Positions 22,656 to 30,207 of a DNA stretch of 31,279 bases are shown here, piece after piece. The notes below the pieces were generated by a model. It did not search any database. It was not told the DNA's origin and saw nothing but the letters and a program-made list of their open reading frames with translations. Position 1 is the stretch's first letter; the number at the start of each line of letters is the position of its first letter. The stretch comes from Corallococcus sp. CAG:1435 (GTDB lineage: Bacteria > Bacillota > Clostridia > Christensenellales > CAG-314), in assembly GCA_000433775.1 (NCBI GenBank), contig HF998468.1, forward strand, positions 32,556 to 63,834, written 5' to 3'. The position numbers and the translations under genes are program-made.

Positions 22656-23391
22656 TTACAAATTCGTGCTGTTTTCCGCAGTAACGTTTACGTACTTTTC
22701 AAACAAATCGTTGACTTTTTTGCAAAAAGCGTCGGCAATCTGGTATCTGTCCATTCCTTCGTAGTCGGAAAGTTTTGCAGGCTTGCCGATAACCATTTTA
22801 TTCTTTTCTTTGTGGTAGTAGATGGGGTAAATGTTGACGTCTTCGCCGTTGTGCAGTTTGCGGTAACGTTCGGCAATGCCCACAAAGCCGGGGAAAAAAG
22901 ATTTCAGTTTTTCGTGGTAGCCTGTCGAAGAATCTTCGGGAAAAATCATCACAGGTACGTTTGCGTCGATGCAGGCTATGCTGTTTTTTATGGTAGTAAC
23001 AACTCTTGCGTCGTCGTAGGAGGGCAACACTTTCATTCCACGGTAGAAAAATATGGAAAAAATTGCTTCAAAGGATGCAATTAGCGTTGCAGGAAACTTT
23101 TTCATTCCTCTTTTTTTGCACAAAGTACACGTCACGCAGGTAGCGAAAACGTGATTTGTAATTTCCCAGCATCTGGTAGGCGCCCAACGTGGCATGAAAC
23201 AAAGGAAAGTACAGCGAGTACACCACGGGGCCGTTCATGGCGCTGTGGTTGGCAACAAGTATTGATTTTTCCGAAATTTCCTCGTTGAGATTGAGTATTT
23301 GCGGCTTTTTGTAAATGCCTTTCAACAATTTGGAAACAACTTTCCAAACAGGTTGTTTTTTGGATGGCACCTGAAAAGTCTTTTGCTTCAT
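22656..23391 (-). pseudogene. PlsC-like acyltransferase interrupted by a frameshift at an A7 run
   Basis: Two overlapping frames together encode one ~245-residue protein. The first part (from ATG 23391, after GAGGAA) ends its conserved region with LRDVYFVQKKR. The second frame continues with GMKKFPATLIASFEAIFSIFF. The switch falls at a run of seven A on the coding strand (23117-23111); removing one A joins the frames. Conserved blocks resemble the lysophospholipid acyltransferase family: VANHSAMNGPVVYSLYFP at the acyl-acceptor site and VMIFPEDSSTGY with FFPGF in place of the EGTR block. These enzymes normally make phosphatidic acid at the membrane. The usual HX4D Asp is a Gly here, as the motif reads HSAMNG. 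It could be a true pseudogene, a sequencing error, or expressed by slippage on the A run. An intact promoter and terminator argue for recent or apparent inactivation. Confidence 0.78.
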
Positions 23392-23423
23392 TCTTTCCTC
23401 GTTACGGTTGAAAATATGTTGTT

Positions 23424-23452
23424 ATTATAACTCAAAATTTAACTTATGTTAA
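23424..23452 (-). promoter_or_regulatory. Promoter of the acyltransferase gene
   Basis: On the minus strand there is TTAACA (23452-23447), a 17-base spacer and TATAAT (23429-23424). The ATG at 23391 is 32 bases downstream. Confidence 0.72.
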
Positions 23453-23877
23453 GTATTTTGCGAAAGTTCACGGCAAAAACAGCCTTTCAGTTTACTTTAA
23501 GGTCGCAAGCCTTGCTATTGCAATATTCCTGAACGCAGTCTGTTGGTATGTTTCCCATCTAAACTGCCGTCCAAACGAAAAAATTTGTCCGATTGGTAAA
23601 AAATTCCTGACGGCGCAAGGTGTTTTTGCGTTGCTTACTTGCGTTTGAAAAATGCCTTTTTTGCCGTCCGTTCCCCTAGGTTATACACGGTGTGCAAATT
23701 GTGTGGCAACGTGTTTCAATTTTGTGTGCAAGGTAACCTCGCCGAAAATCCTGTTTTCACTTGCAAATTTTGTCCTTCGCCTGCAAGTACGCAAAACTTT
23801 GAAAACCTCTGTGTGGAAGTTGTGCGTTTTTGCCGACAACGTCATGGTGTAATTGCGGGACAAAAATGTGCAAAGTG

Positions 23878-23906
23878 TTTACCTTGCGAAAAAAATATAT
23901 TATAAT
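23878..23906 (+). promoter_or_regulatory. Promoter of the OmpR-type two-component operon
   Basis: TTTACC (23878-23883), a 17-base spacer and TATAAT (23901-23906). ATG 23951 lies 44 bases downstream. Confidence 0.7.
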
Positions 23907-23950
23907 GTAAACAAATAAAACAAAGTCGCATTCAGGCGGCAGAGGTGACA

Positions 23951-24628
23951 ATGTTCAGTATTTTGGCGGTAGAGGACGACCACAGCACACGCAAACTTTT
24001 GCAAGCGGTGCTTTTCGGCAACGGCTACAACGTATTGACTGCCTGCAACGGCGCCGAGGCGTTGGACGTGCTGGAAAAAAATCACGTCGACTTGATGATA
24101 ATAGACGTAATGATGCCTGTAATGGACGGGTACGAACTGACAAAAACCTTGCGGGAAGGGGGCAGTCAGATTCCCATGCTGATGCTTTCGGCAAAGCAAA
24201 ACGTTTCCGACGTCAAGCAGGGCTTCATTGTGGGCATCGACGACTACATGACAAAGCCTTTCGATTTGGAAGAACTGCTTTTGCGAATCAAGGCGTTGCT
24301 TCGACGTGCAAAAATTGCTTCCGAGCAAAAGATTTCCGTGGGAAATGTTGTACTGGACTACAATTCCTTTACGGTAACCACACAGTACGGCACGGAAACG
24401 CTTCCGCAAAAGGAGTTTTTGTTGCTTTTCAAACTGCTCAGTTACCCCGAAGTTGTCTTCACCAGATTGCAACTGATGGACGAAATTTGGGGAATGGACG
24501 CCGAAAGCGACGAACACACGGTAAACGTGCATATCAACAGATTGCGCACACGTTTTGCCAATGTCGGCGATTTTGAAATTGTAACAGTACGTGGCTTAGG
24601 CTACAAGGCGGTGCGACACGATGAGTAA
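23951..24628 (+). CDS. Response regulator, OmpR/PhoB family
   Basis: This is a cytoplasmic DNA-binding regulator of 225 residues. The receiver has E8, D9 and D10, phospho-acceptor D52 in IIDVMMP, S80 and K102 (YMTKPFDLEEL). The C-terminal winged helix has LPQKEFLLLFKLLSYPEVVFTRLQL, then HTVNVHINRLRTRF as recognition helix and VRGLGYKA at the wing. I chose ATG 23951 because AGAGG is five bases upstream; a GTG at 23945 overlaps that site. The stop overlaps the kinase start by eight bases, so the two are coupled. The regulon cannot be read from the sequence. Confidence 0.93.
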   Translation: MFSILAVEDDHSTRKLLQAVLFGNGYNVLTACNGAEALDVLEKNHVDLMIIDVMMPVMDGYELTKTLREGGSQIPMLMLSAKQNVSDVKQGFIVGIDDYMTKPFDLEELLLRIKALLRRAKIASEQKISVGNVVLDYNSFTVTTQYGTETLPQKEFLLLFKLLSYPEVVFTRLQLMDEIWGMDAESDEHTVNVHINRLRTRFANVGDFEIVTVRGLGYKAVRHDE

Positions 24629-25670
24629 AAAACAAAAACAGGGTAAAACCCGAAAAATCTTCAACAGAATCACCCTCACAATAGTTTTGGGCTTGTTTTT
24701 GCTGCTGCTTGCAACAATGGCGTTAACTACAGCGATTATGCCATTTATTGCAAGTTGGTGGAGCGTTTCGGAAGACAACGTAATTGTGTTCGGCGTAACC
24801 ATTCTTGCCGTAAGCATAGTAATCGGCGTGGGTTTTTCCTTTGCCTATTCGGCTTTTATGCTTAAAGCCACCAAACCCTACCTGGAAGCATTGCAAAAAA
24901 TTGCCGATTGCGATTTTTCCGTGCGTATCAAAGACAGCGTGCTGTTTTCGGGGTTCGGCGTGGCGGAAAATTTCAACGAAATGGCAAACAGGCCGGAAAG
25001 CGTGGAAACGTTGAGGGACGACTTTGTTTCCAACTTTTCCCACGAGTTCAAAACGCCCATTGCGTCCATTTCCGGCTTTGCAACGTTGCTCAAAAACCCC
25101 AATCTGTCGCAAAAGGACAGGGAGGAGTACCTCAACGTCATCATTGACGAATCCAACCGACTTGTCAGTCTGGCGGAAAGCGTTTTGCTCTTGTCCCGAC
25201 TGGATTCGCAACCCATCGTCAAGGAAAATTTCCTTTTGGACGAGCAGTTGCGCCGTTGTATGTTGCTGTTTGAAAAGGCATGCAACGTCAAAAAGATAGA
25301 ACTTACCGCCGATTTACAGGAAATTCCCCTTTGCAGCGAAAGAAAACTGCTCAGTCAGGTGTGGGTCAATTTGCTTTCCAACGCCGTGAAGTTTACCCCG
25401 TCGGGAGGCAAAGTGGAAGTTTCCGCACGCAAGCAGGATGGCACAATTACCGTTTCCGTCAAAGACAGCGGTTGCGGCATGGACGAGGAAACGCTGAAAA
25501 ACATTTTCAGCAAGTTCTACCAGGGGGACAAATCTCACGCCACGGAGGGCAACGGATTGGGACTTGCCGTTGTCAGGAAAATTTGCCTTTTGCTTAATTT
25601 GCAAATCGAAGTACACAGTCAACCCAATCAGGGAAGCGTCTTCATCGTGAAAATGGATGCGACTGCGTAG
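24621..25670 (+). CDS. Sensor histidine kinase with minimal extracellular loop
   Basis: This is the partner of the preceding regulator, 349 residues. Two membrane helices (~17-40 and ~53-79) are separated by only ~12 residues. A short HAMP-like linker follows (ALQKIADCDFSVRI, FNEMANRPESVETLRDDFVS). The HisKA domain has phospho-acceptor H141 in NFSHEFKTPIASI. The ATPase domain has NLLSNAVKFTP, KDSGCGMD, the FSKFYQGDKSH segment and GNGLGLAVV. The absence of an extracellular domain resembles intramembrane-sensing kinases such as LiaS or BceS, which respond to envelope stress, often through a partner protein. No such partner or ABC transporter is adjacent. The rlmD-type gene follows closely. Confidence 0.92.
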   Translation: MSKKQKQGKTRKIFNRITLTIVLGLFLLLLATMALTTAIMPFIASWWSVSEDNVIVFGVTILAVSIVIGVGFSFAYSAFMLKATKPYLEALQKIADCDFSVRIKDSVLFSGFGVAENFNEMANRPESVETLRDDFVSNFSHEFKTPIASISGFATLLKNPNLSQKDREEYLNVIIDESNRLVSLAESVLLLSRLDSQPIVKENFLLDEQLRRCMLLFEKACNVKKIELTADLQEIPLCSERKLLSQVWVNLLSNAVKFTPSGGKVEVSARKQDGTITVSVKDSGCGMDEETLKNIFSKFYQGDKSHATEGNGLGLAVVRKICLLLNLQIEVHSQPNQGSVFIVKMDATA

Positions 25671-25688
25671 AGTATTGAGAGGTTCAAT

Positions 25689-27032
25689 ATGGTGAAACAA
25701 AACGACAAACTCAACTACACGGCGCAGGGCTACGCCAATGCCGAAACGGTGGGCGTGGTGGAAGATACCACGGTGTTTGTGCCGCAAATGATTGTGGGCG
25801 AAGAGGCGATCGTCAAGGTGAACTATGCCAAAAGAAACGTTGCCTATGCCGACGTAGTGCAACTGTTGAAACGTTCGGCAAAACGCAAGCATCCGTCCTG
25901 CCACTACTTCGGCAAATGCGGCGGCTGTGCGCTGATGCACATGCGCTACACGGAACAGTTGGCGTTCAAACGCAACAAGGTGACGCAAAACCTCAAAAAA
26001 ATAGGTGCAATAGACGTTGACGTTTTGCCTTGCATCGCCAGCGACAAGGTGTTGGGCTACCGCAACAAACTGTCTTTGCCAGTAAGGGGCAGGGCGGGCA
26101 ATGTCAAAATAGGAATGTTTCAGCGTGCAAGCCACATTGTGGTGGACATGGACAACTGTATTCTCGGCGACTGGTGGAGCAAGACGCTTGTGCAACTTTT
26201 CAGAGAGTATCTCAATTCACGCAAAATCGTTCCCTACAACGAAAAAACTTTCGCAGGACAGGTGCGCCACATTGTGGGCAGATACGTTGACGGTCAGTTG
26301 CTTGTAACGGTGGTGTCCAACGGAAAGTGGACGGAAGACCTTGCGCCTTTTGTCGAGGCATTGAAGCAAAGTTTTCCACGTTTCGGGTTGTTTGTAAACG
26401 AAAACACCTCCAAAAACAACGTCATTCTGGGAAACAAAACACGCCACGTGCACGGTTTGAAGTATATCGAGGGCAGGCACCTGGGGGTGCGTTTCCGCCT
26501 TCGTCCCGACAGTTTCTTTCAGGTAAACGACAACGTCAAGGACAAAATTTATCAAAAAACACGTGAACTTTTGGACACTTCACGCACGGAAGTGTTGGTG
26601 GACTGTTTTTCGGGGATAGGCATTCTCACCAACATTTTGGCAAGCGACAGTTACCCCACCTACGCCATCGAGTTGGAAAAAAGCGCCGTAAAAGACGCCG
26701 AGGAAATGAAACTTCTCAACGGCAATGCCAACATCACCAACATTTGCGGCGACGTCAACGTGGAATTGCCCAAAGTAATGCAGGCAAACGCAGGCAAGAG
26801 GGTGTCCATGGTGGTAGACCCGCCCCGCAAAGGTTTGGGAGAAAGCGTCTGCGACACAGTTTTGCATTCGCAAATAGACAACATCGTGTACATTTCCTGC
26901 GATTCTGCAACGCTGGCACGGGATCTGAAACTTTTATGCACAGCCTACGACGTTTCTTACCTTCAGCCCTTTGACATGTTCCCCAACACGGCGGAAGTGG
27001 AAACGGTGGTTCTTCTAACCCGAAAAAATTGA
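25689..27032 (+). CDS. rlmD: 23S rRNA (uracil-5-)-methyltransferase, RlmD/RlmCD family
   Basis: This SAM-dependent enzyme makes 5-methyluridine in 23S rRNA. The 447-residue protein has an N-terminal TRAM domain (~1-60) and a Cys cluster for a 4Fe-4S centre: C71, C77 and C80, with C157 further on. The methyltransferase domain shows FFQVNDNVKDKIY, VDCFSGIGILTNILA (SAM site), VVDPPRKGLGES and the nucleophile C404 in YISCDSATLARDL. The C-terminal TAEVETVVLL carries the general-base Glu. Gram-positive members may methylate both U747 and U1939, so RlmCD specificity is possible; sequence alone does not decide. It starts 18 bases after the kinase stop, so it may be co-transcribed with the two-component genes. 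Confidence 0.9.
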   Translation: MVKQNDKLNYTAQGYANAETVGVVEDTTVFVPQMIVGEEAIVKVNYAKRNVAYADVVQLLKRSAKRKHPSCHYFGKCGGCALMHMRYTEQLAFKRNKVTQNLKKIGAIDVDVLPCIASDKVLGYRNKLSLPVRGRAGNVKIGMFQRASHIVVDMDNCILGDWWSKTLVQLFREYLNSRKIVPYNEKTFAGQVRHIVGRYVDGQLLVTVVSNGKWTEDLAPFVEALKQSFPRFGLFVNENTSKNNVILGNKTRHVHGLKYIEGRHLGVRFRLRPDSFFQVNDNVKDKIYQKTRELLDTSRTEVLVDCFSGIGILTNILASDSYPTYAIELEKSAVKDAEEMKLLNGNANITNICGDVNVELPKVMQANAGKRVSMVVDPPRKGLGESVCDTVLHSQIDNIVYISCDSATLARDLKLLCTAYDVSYLQPFDMFPNTAEVETVVLLTRKN

Positions 27033-27057
27033 CGAAGTAGGTGTTTTGATGTAAAAT
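27029..27057 (+). promoter_or_regulatory. Promoter of the HAD hydrolase gene, overlapping the rlmD stop codon
   Basis: TTGACG (27029-27034), a 17-base spacer and TAAAAT (27052-27057). The TGA of the upstream gene (27030-27032) lies inside the -35 box. Confidence 0.68.
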
Positions 27058-27061
27058 AGAA

Positions 27062-27092
27062 ACAGCATTAACCACGAACAGGTGAATGCTGT
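27062..27092 (+). promoter_or_regulatory. Stem-loop at the predicted 5' end of the HAD mRNA
   Basis: ACAGCATT (27062-27069) pairs perfectly with AATGCTGT (27085-27092), with a 15-base loop holding AACAGG. The predicted transcription start is ~27064, so the stem would sit at the very 5' end. No U-tract follows. Confidence 0.6.
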
Positions 27093-27132
27093 GAAACTTG
27101 TTTTGTTTGAGGTTTTAACATACGGTGAGTAA
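27091..27132 (+). CDS. Possible upstream mini-ORF coupled to the HAD gene
   Basis: GTG at 27091 (or in-frame GTG 27082) opens a 13-codon frame reading MKLVLFEVLTYGE. It ends at TAA 27130-27132, overlapping the HAD start GTG (27125) by eight bases. AACAGG lies eight bases upstream in the hairpin loop. The HAD start itself has only a distant GAGG (27109-27112), so coupling through this mini-ORF would explain its translation. No known peptide is recognised. Confidence 0.35.
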   Translation: MKLVLFEVLTYGE

Positions 27133-27694
27133 AAATTTGTACATTTTCGACTGTTTCGGGGTGGTGGTCAGCGATGTTTCCACGTTGTGGATGAACAAAC
27201 ACTTCGACAGCGCACAGCAACAATATGTGCGCAGGGAAATTTTCCGCAAGGTGGATTGCGGAAAGATATCTTTTGACGCTTCTTTCGACCTGTTGGCAAA
27301 AATGTGCGGCGAGGAAAAACAAAAAATAAAGGAAGAGTGGGACGAATGTCTGTACCCGCTTCACGAAACGCTTGCCGTTTTGTCGGAATTGAGAAAAGCA
27401 GGGCACACAGTGGCGTTGCTTTCCAATGCCGCAACGGAGTACATCGACCGCATTTTTACGCAGTACGGGCTTTTCGGCTATTTCGACAAACTGTTTGTTT
27501 CCTCTCGCTACGGTGTAGCCAAGCCCGACAGGGAGTTTTACCGTATTTGCGTAGAGGACTTTTCGGAAAAGTTTGACAAAATCTTTTTCACCGACGACAA
27601 TCCTGCCAATTTGCAAAACTTGCAGGAATTCGGCATAACGCCTGTTTTGTTTACCACGGCGGAAAAACTGCGTGCCGACCTTCAAATACGTTGA
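27125..27694 (+). CDS. HAD-superfamily hydrolase (subfamily IA)
   Basis: This is a small-molecule phosphatase-type protein of 189 residues. Motif I is IFDCFGVVVS with nucleophile D9; the usual second Asp is F11, as in the FDFFGV-type subset of this family. Motif II is ALLSNAA, the motif III Lys is in GVAKPDREFY, and motif IV is FFTDDNPANL. A helical cap lies between motifs I and II, as in subfamily IA. GTG 27125 is the only plausible start, since an in-frame TAA lies nine bases upstream. The ribosome site is poor. It has its own promoter inside the end of rlmD. The substrate is unknown. Confidence 0.82.
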   Translation: MSKNLYIFDCFGVVVSDVSTLWMNKHFDSAQQQYVRREIFRKVDCGKISFDASFDLLAKMCGEEKQKIKEEWDECLYPLHETLAVLSELRKAGHTVALLSNAATEYIDRIFTQYGLFGYFDKLFVSSRYGVAKPDREFYRICVEDFSEKFDKIFFTDDNPANLQNLQEFGITPVLFTTAEKLRADLQIR

Positions 27695-27755
27695 AAATTT
27701 GCCTCTTGCAATGTCGGCATAAGGCGGACAAACTAAATTTTGTCGTAAAAATCCG

Positions 27756-28622
27756 CTACCGTAGTGTTTTTTGCGGACATTTTGACGCAACGCTCATTTG
27801 TGGCGTTGCTTTTTTGTTGGGGAAAACTACACGCACGGGGTATTTCAGTTTTTGCGTGCAAAACCTAAGGTCGCCTTGCAATTCCTTTTTTTCGCCGTCC
27901 ACGCAAAAGGTTTGTTTTTGTTGCAATTTGACGGTGAGTTTGTCGAAGGGCATCAACATCCACCTGTCCGTTACGGCAGGTTTAATTCCGCAAAAGAAAA
28001 TGCGGAAAAAGGGAAAAAACATTTTGATTCTGTTGAAAAAGCCGTCTTTACCCACACTTTTTACGCACAGCAGGTAGGGTTTGCCTGTATTTTTGAAGTC
28101 TTTGTTGAAGGAAAAACCGAAACAGCGGTGGCTTTTCAACACCATCAGTAACGTGTATGTACCGTCAAAGATTTTCCCGTCCAAATTTATGCTTGCGTCA
28201 ATTTCACAGCAACGGTAGTTTTTTACCACCTGCGGAAGGTAGGCAAACGCTTTCCAGCGTTGTTTGCTTTTGTCCGTTGCAGTGTAACCTATTTGTGTGA
28301 AACTGCCTGCGGCGCACACGTAGGAAAAGGGCGTGCCGTTGACGGTGCAGACATTGTCCATCACCGTGGTGCTTCCTGCCGTTTCGTTGAGTGTTCCGCA
28401 CGGAACGTACACCAACTTTTTGTCGCCGCATTGCGAAAGGGCATGATTCAAAGTGCCGTCGCCACCGCACACCACAACGGTGTCGAACCCGTCGGCATTC
28501 CAACTGCTGTTGCAGTCTATTTCCTGTATTTCGGCGGTAAGACCCAACTGTTGCAACAAACTTTTCACGTCCAGCCGTCGGCAGTTTCCGCTGTCTTTGT
28601 TTATTACAACTTTGCACTTCAC
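27756..28622 (-). CDS. Diacylglycerol kinase-like (DAGKc) lipid kinase family protein
   Basis: The product is 288 residues from GTG 28622, preceded by AAGGGGG; a longer frame from 28751 lacks a ribosome site. The catalytic domain shows VVVCGGDGTLNHAL with the GGDGT nucleotide motif (53-57), followed by YVPCGTLNETAGS in place of the usual P-GT-ND. The second domain has FSYVCAAGSFTQIGY and a C-terminal beta sandwich ending around FCVDGEKKELQGDLRF. Relatives phosphorylate diacylglycerol, undecaprenol or sphingoid bases. The substrate here is unknown. It is convergent with the HAD gene, whose terminator lies within the last codons of this gene. Confidence 0.82.
   Translation of the reverse strand: MKCKVVINKDSGNCRRLDVKSLLQQLGLTAEIQEIDCNSSWNADGFDTVVVCGGDGTLNHALSQCGDKKLVYVPCGTLNETAGSTTVMDNVCTVNGTPFSYVCAAGSFTQIGYTATDKSKQRWKAFAYLPQVVKNYRCCEIDASINLDGKIFDGTYTLLMVLKSHRCFGFSFNKDFKNTGKPYLLCVKSVGKDGFFNRIKMFFPFFRIFFCGIKPAVTDRWMLMPFDKLTVKLQQKQTFCVDGEKKELQGDLRFCTQKLKYPVRVVFPNKKATPQMSVASKCPQKTLR
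27787..27815 (+). terminator. Terminator of the HAD gene, inside the convergent lipid-kinase gene
   Basis: GCAACGC (27787-27793) pairs with GCGTTGC (27803-27809), with a 9-base loop and six T to 27815. It is ~90 bases after the HAD stop, within the C-terminal codons of the minus-strand gene. Confidence 0.75.
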
Positions 28623-28744
28623 CCTTTTTCCCCCTTCAAAAATATGATTTGTAACGGTGCTTTTGTGATTATTTTGTCCGCTTTTTTGCAAAAAAAGTCG
28701 TCTGACGGCAAATTGTCGTAATAAAAGTTGCTTTGAAATGCGTT

Positions 28745-28773
28745 TTGACAAACCTTTTTGGCTGTGCTACAAT
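28745..28773 (+). promoter_or_regulatory. Near-consensus promoter of the TcdA-like gene
   Basis: TTGACA (28745-28750), a 17-base spacer and TACAAT (28768-28773). Transcription would start near 28780, giving a leader of only ~13 bases that begins at the AAGGAG site. Confidence 0.85.
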
Positions 28774-28792
28774 GCAGAAAAGGAGAAAAACA

Positions 28793-29482
28793 ATGCAACA
28801 ATTTTGCCGTACGGAAATGCTGGTGGGCAAACAGGCTCAGGAAAAATTGATAAACAGTCACGTTGCCGTGTTCGGTTTGGGAGGCGTCGGCAGTTACACT
28901 GCGGAGGCTTTGGCACGTGTCGGCGTTGGTACGTTAACTTTGGTGGATTGCGACGTGGTGGAGGAAAGCAACATCAACCGTCAACTGTACGCCCTTCATT
29001 CCACTGTGGGATTGCCCAAAACGCAAGTTGCAAAGCAACGCATTTGCGACATCAACCCCAATGCGAAGGTAAACGCCCTCAACATTCGTTTTGACGCAAC
29101 AACCGCCCCTTTGATGGATTTTTCCTCTTTCGACTACGTTGTGGACGCCATCGACACGGTAACGTCCAAGTTGCTGTTGGCTGAACTGTGCCACAAGGCA
29201 GGCACACCCATCATCAGTTGCATGGGTACGGGAAACAAACTTGACGCCACGGCTTTTCGGGTGGAAGACATTTTCCGCACGTCGGTGTGCCCGTTGGCAA
29301 AAGTCATGCGCAAAAAACTGAAAGAGATGGGCATTCCCTCTCTCAAAGTAGTGTATTCCACGGAACTTCCTTGCCGAAATGACCAAAGCGAAAAACGTAC
29401 CCCTGCAAGCATATCCTTTGTGCCTCCCGTTGCGGGAATGATTCTTGCAGGCGAAGTAACAAAGGACATAATAAAACAGTAA
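28793..29482 (+). CDS. tcdA: tRNA threonylcarbamoyladenosine dehydratase (TcdA/CsdL-like, E1/ThiF fold)
   Basis: TcdA uses ATP to dehydrate t6A37 of ANN-decoding tRNAs to the cyclic form ct6A. The 229-residue protein has the nucleotide motif VFGLGGVGSYTAEAL (27-40), VDCDVVEESNINRQLYAL (51-68) with the E1-type Arg in NRQ, and DAIDTVTSKLLLAELC. Then come ISCMGTGNKLDATAF and LKVVYSTE, matching the TcdA branch rather than MoeB or ThiF; no CXXC zinc pairs are seen. I start at ATG 28793 with AAGGAG upstream; an earlier ATG lies inside the promoter. The gene stands alone, as is common. Confidence 0.87.
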   Translation: MQQFCRTEMLVGKQAQEKLINSHVAVFGLGGVGSYTAEALARVGVGTLTLVDCDVVEESNINRQLYALHSTVGLPKTQVAKQRICDINPNAKVNALNIRFDATTAPLMDFSSFDYVVDAIDTVTSKLLLAELCHKAGTPIISCMGTGNKLDATAFRVEDIFRTSVCPLAKVMRKKLKEMGIPSLKVVYSTELPCRNDQSEKRTPASISFVPPVAGMILAGEVTKDIIKQ

Positions 29483-30207
29483 CTTTCACAATTTTGCATT
29501 ACACGGTTTTGAAAGGTGTGCCGTCGTTGAATAAAGTTGTGTTTGCAAAAAACGCCAAACGCAACTTTTTTTGTGCGACTGCGACACTACGTTCAGGCAA
29601 TGTGTCCGACGTTGTTTTGCAAGGCACTTGCGTAAAATGCCTTTTTTTGTTTCAAATAAAGTTATGCCGTGCGGTTTTTACAAAGTTTTTTGCGTAAATA
29701 AAGCGGGGCAACGTGCAAAGGGAGGTTGCCGTATTTTGTGCAATTTTCATCGGCAAGTTTTTCCTTTAATAAGTAAAAAGTTCCTTTCCTTGTTGCAAGC
29801 GTTTTGCTGCAAAACAAAGACTTCCGCCTACTGCCTGCCACTCACTCGCTTGACTCACTTCAAACAAACATTGCATTGCAATGCCTGTCTTTCAGGCGTT
29901 GGCGGTGCTTGTTAAAATATTCTGCAAAACAAAAAAAGTATCCTCACGGATACTTTTTTTGTAGCATTTTTTGTGTTTTCGACAGTTTCAAACCTTTGCA
30001 AACGCATCTTTTGGCGTTAGTCAAAAAGCGTAGTCGGCGTTGACTTTGCCGTTTGGGCAGTGCGCCGTCTGTTTGGTGCGTCGTGGCATTGCGCAATTTT
30101 TTGTTTGTTGCAAACACAACTGCGTGTAAAATGTCTTTTGTTTTTTACTTACAAATGTTGCAACTGCGTTTGCGCTGTTTTGTGCTTTACGTCTTGACGG
30201 AACAACG
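29483..30207. other. Long intergenic region between convergent genes
   Basis: 725 bases without a convincing gene. It holds a short hairpin GCCTG/CAGGC (29884-29897) and the terminator 29931-29960. The remainder is T- and GCAA-rich with no conserved RNA that I recognise. Confidence 0.5.
29931..29960. terminator. Bidirectional terminator between TcdA and the P-type ATPase
   Basis: AAAAAAAGTATCC (29931-29943) pairs perfectly with GGATACTTTTTTT (29948-29960) around TCAC, so T tracts follow on both strands. Confidence 0.9.

Larger units (their letters stand above)
23392..23950. other. Divergent intergenic region
   Basis: It carries the acyltransferase promoter on the minus strand (23424-23452) and the response-regulator promoter on the plus strand (23878-23906). 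No gene or known RNA was recognised between them. Confidence 0.5.

Noticed and set aside
29571-29915. 114-codon open frame in the gap before the P-type ATPase
   Set aside because: Cys/Phe-rich translation of T-rich non-coding DNA, no ribosome site, and no domain.
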